Of a stretch of DNA of 64,000 bases, positions 55,537 through 64,000 are shown piece after piece (the stretch's first letter is position 1; every line of letters begins with the position of its first letter). This stretch comes from Bacteroidales bacterium KA00344. GTDB lineage: Bacteria > Bacteroidota > Bacteroidia > Bacteroidales > Bacteroidaceae. The position numbers were made by a program, and so were the translations under genes. The notes under the pieces are model-generated. The model was not told the origin of the DNA. It ran no database searches and saw only the letters and a program-made list of their open reading frames with translations. The stretch covers positions 73,314-137,313 of the forward strand of contig KQ959482.1 in the NCBI GenBank assembly GCA_001552765.1, written 5' to 3'.

Positions 55537-57096
55537 TCAATCTTTTTGAGATGTTACAGAAGGATTCCAGATGCACGACACGACACCTTCGGCAGGAACT
55601 TTCACTTGGAAGTTGTGTGTACCGTTGCTAACGGTTATCATCTGGTCTAAGCCACCGCTGTTGGCCAATACGATGCCGTAAGAGGAGTCGGGGTTGCGGA
55701 AAGTAGAATAGTCTACATCCTTGATGCGAGCACTGCGGCCTGAATTTTTAATCCTAACAGCTCCGGGGCGCACCACGCTGGATATATGGCTGATGATGTA
55801 GTAGTGAGAATTGCGATGCAGTGTTTTGTAGTCCGACGCAATGTCTACGGCGCCGTAACAAGTCTGGCAGCCTCCGTCGAGGTTGGGTCCCTTCTTCTCA
55901 TCAAGCATCAGATTCCATACCAACACAGCCTTGCATTGTCTGTTCACCGTTCCCAAGATGATATTTTTCATATCGGGTAATAGTCTGGCGGAAAGGTTAC
56001 GCCCTTTGTTCCACTCACCGATGGAACTCTCAGTGAAGATGAGTTCCTTTTCGGGAGCTTTGGCATAGATGTCGTCCAACTCGGTATTGCTGCCACCATA
56101 GTCGTGATAGGCTGCACCCACTACGTATTCCGAGCCTTCAAATTCGTTGCCCAGAGCGTTGTATATCTTGACGGGATAGTCTTCCTGACCGGGGTTTTTT
56201 TTGAGGTCGTAGTCGTAGTTATGGTCGTAAAGGTATATTTTGGTCTTCAGCGCATTCTTTTTGAAGGCTTTGGCCAGTTCTTTCACAAACTCTGCCTGTT
56301 CCTGCCAGGACATATAAGTCGAGGCGCAGTTGCCCCTGTTGAGTGGCTCATTTTGTGGGCTGACGGCATAAATGTCGATGCCTTCTGCTTTCATGGCCTG
56401 CACAAACTTTACGAAGTAGTTGGCATAGTCGGTATAGTACTTAGGATTAACATGTCCGTCGGTCCATGAGTTTTTCGGAAGTTTGAATGTAAGGTCTGTC
56501 ACCTTCATCCATCTCGGACAGGTCCAGGGTGCTGCCACAATCTTGAGTTTGGGATTGATGGCAAGAATTTCCTTGAGAATGGGAATCACGTAGTCGGTTT
56601 CGTCTTTGTAGAGACGGAAATGTTCCAATCCTTTCTCATCGCACAAGGTGTATTCCGTGCTCGAAAAGTCGCTGCATCCGATAGAGATTCTCGCGTAACT
56701 TACTCCGTATCCTTCGGTTTCCGAATAGGTGCGTTTCAGGAAGTCTGCCCTGTCTGCGGCGCTCATGTGAAGGAGGTTGTAACACGTGCTGTAGGTGATG
56801 GCAAAGCCAAATCCGTCGATCTCTTGTCCCACATTCTTGTCATCAATGAGGATGGTCGACGGAGCCGTGGACGTTCCGGTTTTGAGAGGAATATCCTTCT
56901 GAACCAGCTGCATGAAACCGTCGGATGTAGTGGTGAATGTTTTTACTTTTTTTGCCTGTGGAGTAGGAGAGGGGGTGGGAACCTCTGGTTTAACATCAGG
57001 CTGAATATTGAGGCCGCTGTCTACTGAGCATGCAGTAGACAAGCAAAGGCTGGCACTGAAAAGCAGTGATGTGATATACATATTATTTTTTTTCAT
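55537..57096 (-). CDS. GH30 glycosidase, likely endo-beta-1,6-glucanase
   Basis: 519 residues from the ATG at 57096, the start of a lipoprotein signal (YITSLLFSASLCLSTAC, Cys23); the longer frame to 57237 runs into the SusD gene. A Pro-rich linker follows, then the (beta/alpha)8 barrel with GFGFAITYSTCYNLL, VSYARISIGCSDFS and WTCPRWMK. Acid/base is Glu250 in SPQNEP, nucleophile Glu356 in LIFTESSIGEW. A C-terminal beta domain completes GH30. With a SusCD pair and glycan-binding lipoprotein this matches beta-1,6-glucan PULs known in Bacteroides. Glucosylceramidase or xylanase subfamilies are less likely. It is probably surface-exposed. Confidence 0.85.
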   Translation of the reverse strand: MKKNNMYITSLLFSASLCLSTACSVDSGLNIQPDVKPEVPTPSPTPQAKKVKTFTTTSDGFMQLVQKDIPLKTGTSTAPSTILIDDKNVGQEIDGFGFAITYSTCYNLLHMSAADRADFLKRTYSETEGYGVSYARISIGCSDFSSTEYTLCDEKGLEHFRLYKDETDYVIPILKEILAINPKLKIVAAPWTCPRWMKVTDLTFKLPKNSWTDGHVNPKYYTDYANYFVKFVQAMKAEGIDIYAVSPQNEPLNRGNCASTYMSWQEQAEFVKELAKAFKKNALKTKIYLYDHNYDYDLKKNPGQEDYPVKIYNALGNEFEGSEYVVGAAYHDYGGSNTELDDIYAKAPEKELIFTESSIGEWNKGRNLSARLLPDMKNIILGTVNRQCKAVLVWNLMLDEKKGPNLDGGCQTCYGAVDIASDYKTLHRNSHYYIISHISSVVRPGAVRIKNSGRSARIKDVDYSTFRNPDSSYGIVLANSGGLDQMITVSNGTHNFQVKVPAEGVVSCIWNPSVTSQKD

Positions 57097-57124
57097 AGGT
57101 TTGTTTATAATTAATGAGTTGGAA

Positions 57125-58648
57125 TTAATAGCCGGGATTCTGACGAAGGTTATCATTCTCGTCAAGAGCCGTCTGTGGTATTGGCAGCAGATAAGAGTTC
57201 TCGTCAAACGGTCTTGCCTGTGGGAGACGTCCTTCATCTCTGCTGTTGAGGCTGTTCATGACGCTTTCCACTTTGTCATTACGACACAAGTCGTACCATC
57301 GCTCGCCTTCCATAGCAAGCTCCAATCGGCGTTCCCGCAATACGGCTTCCTGCATTTTCTCTTTTGAAGACGTGTATTGAGCATCCAGATCCGGCAACTT
57401 GGCCCTTTGTCTGATAATGTTCACGAGTTTGGCTGCTTCGGCCAGATTGCCCTTGCCGGCATAAGCCTCGGCCTCGAGCAGGATGATGTCGGCCAAACGA
57501 ACAATATATTCGTTGTTGTAGCCCGAACGCAGTTTATACATGAAGGCATAGTGTGAAGATGGATAATAGTTGCTCCACTCGCAGTCATAATAAACTATGG
57601 TCTGATTCATTCTCACCATGTCGTTCTCAGCTTCAAAGGCTCTGATGAGATCGCGCGACGGGGTCACCCATTTGGCCCAAGTGAAGCAGTTGTTATAGTC
57701 TTCCAGACTTCGGCCGTACATCCACGACTCCCAGTTACCGGCTCCGGGGAACCACTGAATTTCGAGAAGCCCCTCAGTGGTGTTGCGTTTCATGCAGTCC
57801 TTGGCTTTTTCGTTCCATCCCCAAAGGGTAACAAAGTCTTTCTCCAGAGCCACGCCGGGTGTGTTTCTCACCTTTTCAGCGTAAGCAATAACCTTGTCAT
57901 AATCACGCATGGCCTTCTCGGCGTACACCTTACAAAGGAATGCCTGTGCTACGGTCTTTGACATCAGCGTGCGGTCTGTTGACGAAATGTCAGGCGCGTT
58001 CTGTTCAGCATATTCCAAATCTTCGATAATTTGTTTATAACACTCCTCAGTGGTGGAACGCGGTGGGAAGTAAGTGGGATAAACCTCTTCGATGTTTCCT
58101 GAAGTAATGGTCTTTGCCACTTTCGTGATGACGGGTAGCGACCCCCACATACGCACCATGCGGAACATCATAAGGGCACGGAATATCTGTCCTTCCGCAC
58201 GCCACTGCCGATACTCTGCATCGCCGAGTTCACCTTTTTTGTGCAGTTCTTCTACACCATTGATAAGCACGTTGGCTTTAGCGATGTCGTCCAGATAGCG
58301 GCTCCAGTCACGGCTCAGTGTTCCGGTGGCAGCATCTAGGGCGTTGGTTTCCGTAGGAATAGTTTCCTGTCCGGTCGTTCCTCCATAGGCATTGTCGGAA
58401 TGTGCTTCTGCCAGCAGCAGATAGTCTAGATGCATGTGCTCCTGCCGGCTTTTGAAGAGTCTGTATATTGCCGTGCGCTGGCTCAGGGCAGCATCCCTGT
58501 TCTTCAGCACGGCAGTTACGGTGTCGCTCTGTGAGCCTTCGGTCAGTTCCGAGGCTTGGGATATAGGCTCTGTATCCAATGAACAGGCTGCTGTGGCAGA
58601 TAGCACACATCCCATCAGTATTGTTTTGATATATAGTTTTGTCGTCAT
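57125..58648 (-). CDS. SusD-like outer-membrane glycan-binding lipoprotein (PUL 3)
   Basis: 507 residues. Lipoprotein signal YIKTILMGCVLSATAAC. RagB/SusD features are seen in WRAEGQIFRALMMFRMVRMWG, AQAFLCKVYAEKAMRDYDK, VRLADIILLEAEAYAGKGN, KLVNIIRQRAKLPDL and RRLELAMEGERWYDLCRND, ending YLLPIPQTALDENDNLRQNP. It pairs with the SusC gene upstream (18-base gap). The neighbouring GH30 suggests a beta-1,6-glucan ligand. Confidence 0.93.
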   Translation of the reverse strand: MTTKLYIKTILMGCVLSATAACSLDTEPISQASELTEGSQSDTVTAVLKNRDAALSQRTAIYRLFKSRQEHMHLDYLLLAEAHSDNAYGGTTGQETIPTETNALDAATGTLSRDWSRYLDDIAKANVLINGVEELHKKGELGDAEYRQWRAEGQIFRALMMFRMVRMWGSLPVITKVAKTITSGNIEEVYPTYFPPRSTTEECYKQIIEDLEYAEQNAPDISSTDRTLMSKTVAQAFLCKVYAEKAMRDYDKVIAYAEKVRNTPGVALEKDFVTLWGWNEKAKDCMKRNTTEGLLEIQWFPGAGNWESWMYGRSLEDYNNCFTWAKWVTPSRDLIRAFEAENDMVRMNQTIVYYDCEWSNYYPSSHYAFMYKLRSGYNNEYIVRLADIILLEAEAYAGKGNLAEAAKLVNIIRQRAKLPDLDAQYTSSKEKMQEAVLRERRLELAMEGERWYDLCRNDKVESVMNSLNSRDEGRLPQARPFDENSYLLPIPQTALDENDNLRQNPGY

Positions 58649-58666
58649 GATAGTTGTTGTTGAAGA

Positions 58667-61654
58667 TTAGAATTCTACTTTAAGTCCCATGACAAACGAG
58701 CGATTTAGGGGATAGGTTCCCCAGTCAACTCCTTGTACGCCGCCGCTGTTTCCATATTGGTTAACCTCTGGGTCACGACCGCTGTATTTGGTCCATGTCA
58801 GGAGATTGGAAAACGATACGTATGGCATGAGGCGGGTGAGGTGAAGTTTGTCGATAGTGTTCTTTGGAACATCGTAGGACAATGATATATCCTTCACGCG
58901 CAGATAACTGCCGTCTTCGAGATAGTAGGTGGAGTTCTGTTGGTTGAAGCCCACTTTCGGAACTGGCTTGATTTGTCCGGGCACTCTCCAACGGTTCAGC
59001 ACTCCTTTGCTTTGGTTTCTTCCATTAAACATTCCCTCGCTTTCCATGCGCGACACATTATATATGTCGTTACCCACGCACCCCTGCACGAGGATGCTCA
59101 GGTTGAGTCCCTTCCACGAGAAAGTGTTGGTCAGACCGAAGGTAAAGTCGGGGTTGGGGTCGCCGATGTAGGTGCGGTCGCTGGCCGAAACCAAGCCGTC
59201 ATTGTTCACATCACGATAGATCATGTCGCCCGTTTCCGGATCCACACCATCAGCAATGTAACCCCAGAATGCGCCCAACGGATGTCCCACAGCGTTTCTC
59301 ACCACGCTTTGTCCCACGTTGTCATTGGTTTTAGCACCCCAGTACACGGGTACCAGCTCCAGATGGGTCAGCTTGTTACGGTTAAACGATATGTTGAAAT
59401 TGGTATTCCATTTGAAGTTACCTGTCAGGTTTTTAGAGTCTATGGAGAACTCTATACCCCTGTTTTCAATTTCGCCTCCGTTGTAGGTTAGACTTGTGGC
59501 AGCAGCACTTCCGGCCGGCAACGTGATGTTCATCAGCATATCACTGGTCTTCTTGTAGTACCAGTCGAAATAGAAGGTCAGTCGGTTGCGCAGTATGGTC
59601 AGATCAAACCCAATATCCACTTGGGATGTAGTTTCCCACGTAAGTTCAGGATTGCTTAGTGAGCTTTGTGTGCGAGTCGGAACAGCGTGTTCTTTGCCAG
59701 CCTCCCACCATTCTATGCGTCCGAAGTTATAGAGGGCCAGATAGCCATAGTCTCCCAGTCCGCTCTGGTTACCGGTCTGTCCCCAGCCACCGCGAATCTT
59801 CATGTCGTCAATCCATGTGATGTCTTTCATGAATTTCTCGTTAGAGACACGCCATGCACCTGAGAAAGAGGGGAATACGCCCCAGCGATGTCCGGGAGCG
59901 AGTCTTGAACTTCCGTCGGCACGCAGGTTGGCAGTCAGCATATAGGTGCTATTCCAGTTGTATTGCAAACGACCGAAGAAAGATAAGATCTTCCAGTCCG
60001 AAGCCGAAGAGCCTGTGCCGTTCCAAATGATTTTATTGGCGGCGTCGAGTGTGCGGATGAGGTCGTCGGCATAGTCAGTCCCATTGATATAGTTCTGGCT
60101 CCATTTGCTTTGTGTCCACGACGATCCGATCATGGCATCCAGACCGTGCTTGGAGAAATCTTTTTTCCAATTCAGCACGTTGTCGATGGTCCACACTGTT
60201 CCTGACGAACGACTGTCATATCCCGTACCGTTCAGGTTGCGGCCCTCGCGGGTGAGCTTCGGGTCAAGGAAGTTAGTGACGATAGATGACGACCGGTCAA
60301 ACGAAACCGTGCTTGTCAAGATGAGTTCCGGCATGAAAGTAACGATAAACTTTCCCGTTGCCAATAGTTTGTTGTGTTGGCTCTTGTTGTCTTTGGTGCG
60401 GGCAATATTCTCCAGTGGTCCGTCCACGTTCACACCATAGAAATCGGTGTAATATTGTCCGGGACGCTCCGGATCCCATATCGGGGCATACGTCGGCGTG
60501 CCCAGAATGGCCGGAACCACACCTCCTCGGTCACTACTTGTTCCCGATATGATGCCTGTACCTTTAAAGGTATAGTCAGAATAAGCCACACTACCGTTAA
60601 ATGTGAGCCATTTGTTGATTTCGTTTTCCAACGTTCCGCGCATATTGTAGCGCTTGTAGTTTGAGCTGACAATCACACCGTTCTCACCGGTATATCCTCC
60701 CGAAAGGTAGTAGCGCAGTTTGTCGTTTCCGTTGGTAACGGCCAATTGGTAGTTCTGTACGTTACCCGTTCTGTACACCTCTTTCTTCCAGTCGGTGCGG
60801 TCTTTCAGTTCTGCGGGCAGCTTCATACTCAACACGCCCTTCTCGTTCATGTCGTTGATGAGATCTCTGTATTCTTCTGCGTTGAGCGGGTCTTGGTTGT
60901 CACGCACGGTGTTGAAGGCATAGTGAGCGTTCAGGCTCACCTTGGCCACACCGGCTTTTCCCTGCTTGGTGCCGATGATCACCACACCGTTGGCCGCTCT
61001 CGATCCGTAGATGGCTGCCGACGAAGCATCCTTGAGAATTTGGATGTTGTCGATGTCGTTTGCCGAGAGATAATCAATGTTGTCCACAGGCACCCCGTCT
61101 ACCACATACAGCGGGTTGTTGCTGCCGTTGAGCGACGTCGTTCCACGCACGCGTATCGTCGGCGCAGAGCCGGGCTGGCCGTTGGCCTGACTGATCTGTA
61201 GTCCGGCTGCCTTTCCCTGCATGCCCTGCACGGCACTCACAATGGGGCGAGTTTCCAAGTCTTCGGTGTTCACGCTCGACACGGCGGTGGTCACGTCCTT
61301 ACGTTTCACAGAGCCGTAACCTATCGCCACAACCTCCGAGAGGATGTTGGCTTCCTCTTCCATCACGATGCGCATACTGGGTTGTACGCGCTGTTCCAAA
61401 GTTTTGTAACCTACATAAGAAATGCTCACGCGCGCAGACCGGTTAGCCTCAAGGCTGAATTTTCCGTCTATGTCGGTCACGGTCCCGTTGTTGGTTCCTA
61501 TCACCTTAACTGTAGCTCCTATGACGGGTTCCTGCCGGGCGTCCAGCACCACACCGCTGATTTGTATTTTTTGTGCGGCGGCGGTCATGACAAAAAACAG
61601 GAACATCACAGAGAGCATGATGGCTTTAGGCCATAAGTTCTGATTGTTACTCAT
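58667..61654 (-). CDS. SusC-like TonB-dependent outer-membrane transporter (PUL 3)
   Basis: 995 residues. Signal peptide (LSVMFLFFVMTAAA), carboxypeptidase-D-like domain (GVVLDARQEPVIGATVKVIG), plug (IGYGSVKRKDVTTAVSSV, SSAAIYGSRAANGVVIIGT) and barrel ending in LNRSFVMGLKVEF. There is no STN domain, consistent with control by the divergent regulator at 61943 instead of an anti-sigma factor. It is first in a four-gene operon ending at the hairpin 54138-54167. Confidence 0.94.
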   Translation of the reverse strand: MSNNQNLWPKAIMLSVMFLFFVMTAAAQKIQISGVVLDARQEPVIGATVKVIGTNNGTVTDIDGKFSLEANRSARVSISYVGYKTLEQRVQPSMRIVMEEEANILSEVVAIGYGSVKRKDVTTAVSSVNTEDLETRPIVSAVQGMQGKAAGLQISQANGQPGSAPTIRVRGTTSLNGSNNPLYVVDGVPVDNIDYLSANDIDNIQILKDASSAAIYGSRAANGVVIIGTKQGKAGVAKVSLNAHYAFNTVRDNQDPLNAEEYRDLINDMNEKGVLSMKLPAELKDRTDWKKEVYRTGNVQNYQLAVTNGNDKLRYYLSGGYTGENGVIVSSNYKRYNMRGTLENEINKWLTFNGSVAYSDYTFKGTGIISGTSSDRGGVVPAILGTPTYAPIWDPERPGQYYTDFYGVNVDGPLENIARTKDNKSQHNKLLATGKFIVTFMPELILTSTVSFDRSSSIVTNFLDPKLTREGRNLNGTGYDSRSSGTVWTIDNVLNWKKDFSKHGLDAMIGSSWTQSKWSQNYINGTDYADDLIRTLDAANKIIWNGTGSSASDWKILSFFGRLQYNWNSTYMLTANLRADGSSRLAPGHRWGVFPSFSGAWRVSNEKFMKDITWIDDMKIRGGWGQTGNQSGLGDYGYLALYNFGRIEWWEAGKEHAVPTRTQSSLSNPELTWETTSQVDIGFDLTILRNRLTFYFDWYYKKTSDMLMNITLPAGSAAATSLTYNGGEIENRGIEFSIDSKNLTGNFKWNTNFNISFNRNKLTHLELVPVYWGAKTNDNVGQSVVRNAVGHPLGAFWGYIADGVDPETGDMIYRDVNNDGLVSASDRTYIGDPNPDFTFGLTNTFSWKGLNLSILVQGCVGNDIYNVSRMESEGMFNGRNQSKGVLNRWRVPGQIKPVPKVGFNQQNSTYYLEDGSYLRVKDISLSYDVPKNTIDKLHLTRLMPYVSFSNLLTWTKYSGRDPEVNQYGNSGGVQGVDWGTYPLNRSFVMGLKVEF

Positions 61655-61701
61655 TCTAAATGTTTTTAGTTATTGACTATAGATGTTTAAGTTCTCTTCT
61701 G

Positions 61702-61745
61702 CAAATATAGGTAATAGTTTCTTGTTTTCTTGGCATACAAAGGTA
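61702..61745 (-). promoter_or_regulatory. Two candidate -7 elements for the PUL 3 operon
   Basis: TATATTTG (61709-61702) and TACCTTTG (61745-61738) on the minus strand both match TAnnTTTG, giving leaders of about 42 and 78 bases. Neither has a clear TTTG at -33, as expected for an activator-dependent promoter. Confidence 0.45.
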
Positions 61746-61884
61746 ACGATGTGGACAATTCTGTAATGTTAAAAACATTATATCGTTGAAATACAATGCA
61801 TTAAGTTTGTCATGGCAGGTGTTTCAATATAGAAAAAATATCGTGTGACTTACAGCCAAAAGGCATTATAAATGGTGTATAATG

Positions 61885-61915
61885 TTTGTTTCAATCACAA
61901 AAAATGGTATATTTG
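61885..61915 (+). promoter_or_regulatory. Promoter of the PUL 3 regulator
   Basis: TTTG (61885-61888), exactly 19 bases, then TATATTTG (61908-61915). A textbook Bacteroidota promoter, 27 bases before the ATG at 61943. It also argues that the upstream ATG at 61886 is not the start. Confidence 0.75.
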
Positions 61916-61942
61916 CATACCTATATACTACATTTCATCATT

Positions 61943-63610
61943 ATGAATACCAGATTTTTACTCCTGTTTTTCATCCTCGCTTTTGCCCAGGCGCCGTCTG
62001 TGGCGCGCTCCGATCGTGCCGAGATGAAGCTTTCTCTCGACGAACTCTATTCGCTTTTAGACCGCTCTATCACAACTTCCCAAAAGCCTGTCAAGGCCAA
62101 AGAGCGTCGCCTTTCTGTCTTGCGCCGGCAGTATGCCGGCATCAGCAATCTTCAGGCACGCTATGAGTTGGCCGACGGGTTGTATCGTGAATACTATGCC
62201 TACAGCAACGACTCCGCGCTGCTATGGCTCAGTCGCGGACTGGAGCTGGCCACAGCCTTGAAACGCGACGACCTTGTGAACAACCGCCGTCTGCTGTTGG
62301 CCCATCAGTATGGCCTCTCCGGATTCTACAACGAGGCCATATTCTATTTTCAGCAGATTCCCCTTGACCGGCTCAGCCGGGAGGAACGCATCAACTATTA
62401 TTTCGTAGGCAGTCATTTTTATGGCGATTTGGCTTTCTATTCAAAAGATTCGAAGGTTGAGCAGCAGTATTATCATATTGTAGATCGATACAGAGATTCT
62501 CTCAATGCCATCGCGCCCCACAACTCTATTCCATATCTATGGAAGAAGACCGAAAAACTGAACAAAGACAATCGTTGTCAGGAAGCACTGAAAGCGTCTG
62601 CCCAATGGGAGAAACAGCTCAGCTATGGCTCTCACGACTATGCTATCATGGCCTTTTACCGAGCGGAAATCTACCGAAAGATGAACAACCGCGATGAGCA
62701 GAAACGCTGGCTGGCCATATCTGCACTTTGCGACATCAAGGGCGCAGTCATGGACCAGAGTTCACTGTGGAATCTCGCCAGCTTGCTCAGCGAGGATGGC
62801 GATAACGACAGGGCCTACCAATATATGGACTTCTCGTGGACTTGTGTTTCCCATTTCAACAGCCACATGCGAGGTTGGCTCATTTCGCCCATCCTGACGC
62901 TCATCAACAACAACTATCGCGACAGTCTGCAAAGTGCCAACCGCCATCTCACGCTGCTCATCGTCATCGTCAGCCTGCTTTCCATCTTCCTGCTCGGCAT
63001 CATCTTCTATGTGCAACGCAAACGGTCACAGCTGGCCAAGGCCAGAAACGAACTGAAGCATATCAACAGCCGACTGGAAATCCTCAACGATAAACTTTCC
63101 AATGCCAACATGCTCCTTTCATCTGCCAACCATCAGCTCTCCGATGCCAACAAGATGAAAGACGAATATATCGGCAAGTTCCTTTCCACGTGTTCCGAGT
63201 ATATCGACAAACTCGACAACTACCGCATCAAGGTCAATAGGAAACTGAAAGCCCGGCAGTATAACGATTTATTGAAGATGACGGAGTCCGACGAGCTGAA
63301 ATCCAACGAACTGAACGAATTGTTCTGCAACTTCGATACCGTCTTTCTGCATCTTTTCCCCAATTTTGTCAACGATTTCAATGCACTGCTCCAACCCGAA
63401 CACCGCATCCACATTGCGCGTGGCGCACAGCTGACCACCGACCTGCGCATCTTTGCGCTCATTCGGCTGGGCATCGAGGAGAGTTCACGCATTGCCGAGT
63501 TTCTGAACTATTCGCCAAACTCCATCTATAACTATCGTGCCCGCATCAAGAAAAAGGCACTTTGCGGCCGCGATGAATTTGAGAAGCGCGTCAAGCAGAT
63601 ATCCATGTAG
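61943..63610 (+). CDS. SusR-like membrane-anchored transcriptional regulator (DUF6377 type)
   Basis: 555 residues from the ATG at 61943, which opens the signal sequence MNTRFLLLFFILAFAQAP. Helical TPR-like periplasmic domain (residues about 25-345), one membrane helix (LLIVIVSLLSIFLLGIIFYV), a coiled coil (RNELKHINSRLEILNDKLSN), then the DUF6377-like MKDEYIGKFLSTCSEYIDKL. The C-terminal helix-turn-helix is RIFALIRLGIEESSRIAEFL with YSPNSIYNYRARIKKKALCG. The last 200 residues closely resemble those of the regulator at 29677. Divergent from PUL 3, it should activate that operon when it senses the imported oligosaccharide. Confidence 0.82.
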   Translation: MNTRFLLLFFILAFAQAPSVARSDRAEMKLSLDELYSLLDRSITTSQKPVKAKERRLSVLRRQYAGISNLQARYELADGLYREYYAYSNDSALLWLSRGLELATALKRDDLVNNRRLLLAHQYGLSGFYNEAIFYFQQIPLDRLSREERINYYFVGSHFYGDLAFYSKDSKVEQQYYHIVDRYRDSLNAIAPHNSIPYLWKKTEKLNKDNRCQEALKASAQWEKQLSYGSHDYAIMAFYRAEIYRKMNNRDEQKRWLAISALCDIKGAVMDQSSLWNLASLLSEDGDNDRAYQYMDFSWTCVSHFNSHMRGWLISPILTLINNNYRDSLQSANRHLTLLIVIVSLLSIFLLGIIFYVQRKRSQLAKARNELKHINSRLEILNDKLSNANMLLSSANHQLSDANKMKDEYIGKFLSTCSEYIDKLDNYRIKVNRKLKARQYNDLLKMTESDELKSNELNELFCNFDTVFLHLFPNFVNDFNALLQPEHRIHIARGAQLTTDLRIFALIRLGIEESSRIAEFLNYSPNSIYNYRARIKKKALCGRDEFEKRVKQISM

Positions 63611-63664
63611 GCAAACTGACAGGCGGTCACGGGGAGAGACAGCAACATGGGCGACACAAAAAGC

Positions 63665-63698
63665 AGTGGGAGGGAAACCGATTCGTTTCCCTCCCACT
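63665..63698. terminator. Bidirectional hairpin terminator
   Basis: Perfect 14-bp stem AGTGGGAGGGAAAC / GTTTCCCTCCCACT, 6-base loop, between the convergent regulator (ends 63610) and the small gene (ends 63731). A-rich on one side and T-rich on the other, so it can serve both strands. Confidence 0.75.
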
Positions 63699-63730
63699 TC
63701 GTTTCTGGTCATGGCTTCCGCCCGCGGGCT

Positions 63731-63973
63731 TTACCACCTATAGGTACCAAATGTTTCTGTGTCATCCCAGGTGTCATCCTCATCCCACGAGTCCAGGTCG
63801 TCGCCCTGCCACCGCTTTCCGTTGGCATCAGTGGCACCGGGAGTGTCTATTGGTATTTCGAGACTTTCCGCTAAGGGGTTAGTTGTTTCCATTTTGATGA
63901 TTTGGACGCATGGCGACAGGTAGGTGCGCCTGTCGCCAGCTGTGCTGTTTATATTTTTATCTTTAGTGTTCAT
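63731..63973 (-). CDS. Small acidic Trp-rich protein, function unknown
   Basis: 80 residues, not recognised. No signal peptide. The N-terminal half has YLSPCVQIIKMETTNPLAES; the C-terminal half is rich in Asp and Trp (DLDSWDEDDTWDD, ending GTYRW). Small proteins with a Ser-Pro-x-Val-x-x-x-x-Met-Glu N-terminus and an acidic Trp tail recur in Prevotella-type genomes beside secreted proteins, as far as I recall, but I know of no assigned role. Its upstream neighbour lies outside the window. A hairpin 33 bases past the stop supports its being expressed. Confidence 0.6.
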   Translation of the reverse strand: MNTKDKNINSTAGDRRTYLSPCVQIIKMETTNPLAESLEIPIDTPGATDANGKRWQGDDLDSWDEDDTWDDTETFGTYRW

Positions 63974-64000
63974 CTTATTTCGTCTTTAATGTTTTCTTAC

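Overview
The window reads as chromosomal DNA of a Bacteroidota bacterium, most likely a Prevotella-type member of Prevotellaceae. The evidence is three SusC/SusD polysaccharide utilization loci (PULs), BACON and HhH-porin type envelope proteins, an STN-type TonB receptor with ECF sigma/FecR control, almost no Shine-Dalgarno sequences, and promoters of the Bacteroidota TTTG-N19/20-TAnnTTTG type. I do not name a species. I saw no rRNA or tRNA gene, CRISPR array, transposase or phage gene.

Layout. 1-8.1 kb: a surface-glycan decoration cluster (GT2, LicD, class V aminotransferase, cytidylyltransferase-oxidoreductase fusion) and an HhH outer-membrane protein, bracketed by two inverted copies of a 390-bp repeat. 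8.2-14.2 kb: minus-strand run miaB, MsbA-type ABC exporter, LpxL-type acyltransferase, WaaP/InaA-like kinase and GT-B glycosyltransferase, ending in a strong hairpin. 14.5-18.6 kb: a BACON/LRR lipoprotein, then an epimerase-PAP2 pair. 18.9-21.0 kb: RNase R. 21.4-31.3 kb: PUL 1 (DUF5004-like lipoprotein, small exported protein, SusC, SusD, a GH99-like gene destroyed by an internal deletion, GH97) with a membrane-anchored SusR/DUF6377-like regulator. 31.3-32.8 kb: a gene-free 1.5 kb with a probable small RNA, a 44-bp tandem repeat and another 390-bp repeat copy. 32.8-34.3 kb: cysS. 34.5-47.4 kb: PUL 2 (ECF sigma, FecR, STN-SusC, SusD, a LysO-type lysine exporter in two pieces, GH2 beta-galactosidase, GH63-type alpha-glucosidase). 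47.6-53.5 kb: sucC-sucD, then TrmH, retropepsin-like protease, SufE and U32 protein. 54.2-63.6 kb: PUL 3 (SusC, SusD, GH30, glycan-binding lipoprotein) with a divergent second SusR/DUF6377-like regulator. The right edge has a small acidic, Trp-rich protein of unknown function.

How it works together. The three PULs are three separately controlled glycan systems: two by one-component membrane regulators, one by trans-envelope ECF signalling. PUL 3 looks like beta-1,6-glucan use. PUL 1 looks like alpha-glucan use and has lost an endo-acting enzyme. PUL 2 is the most unusual: an alpha-glucosidase and a beta-galactosidase are co-transcribed with a lysine-family exporter. My working hypothesis is that it handles the collagen-type glycan Glc-alpha-1,2-Gal-beta-O-hydroxylysine, with the exporter removing the unusable amino acid.

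At least five copies of a roughly 270-390 bp intergenic element, built around short palindromes of the type TTAATCGCAnTGCGATTAA, are scattered through the window and are explained by no gene.
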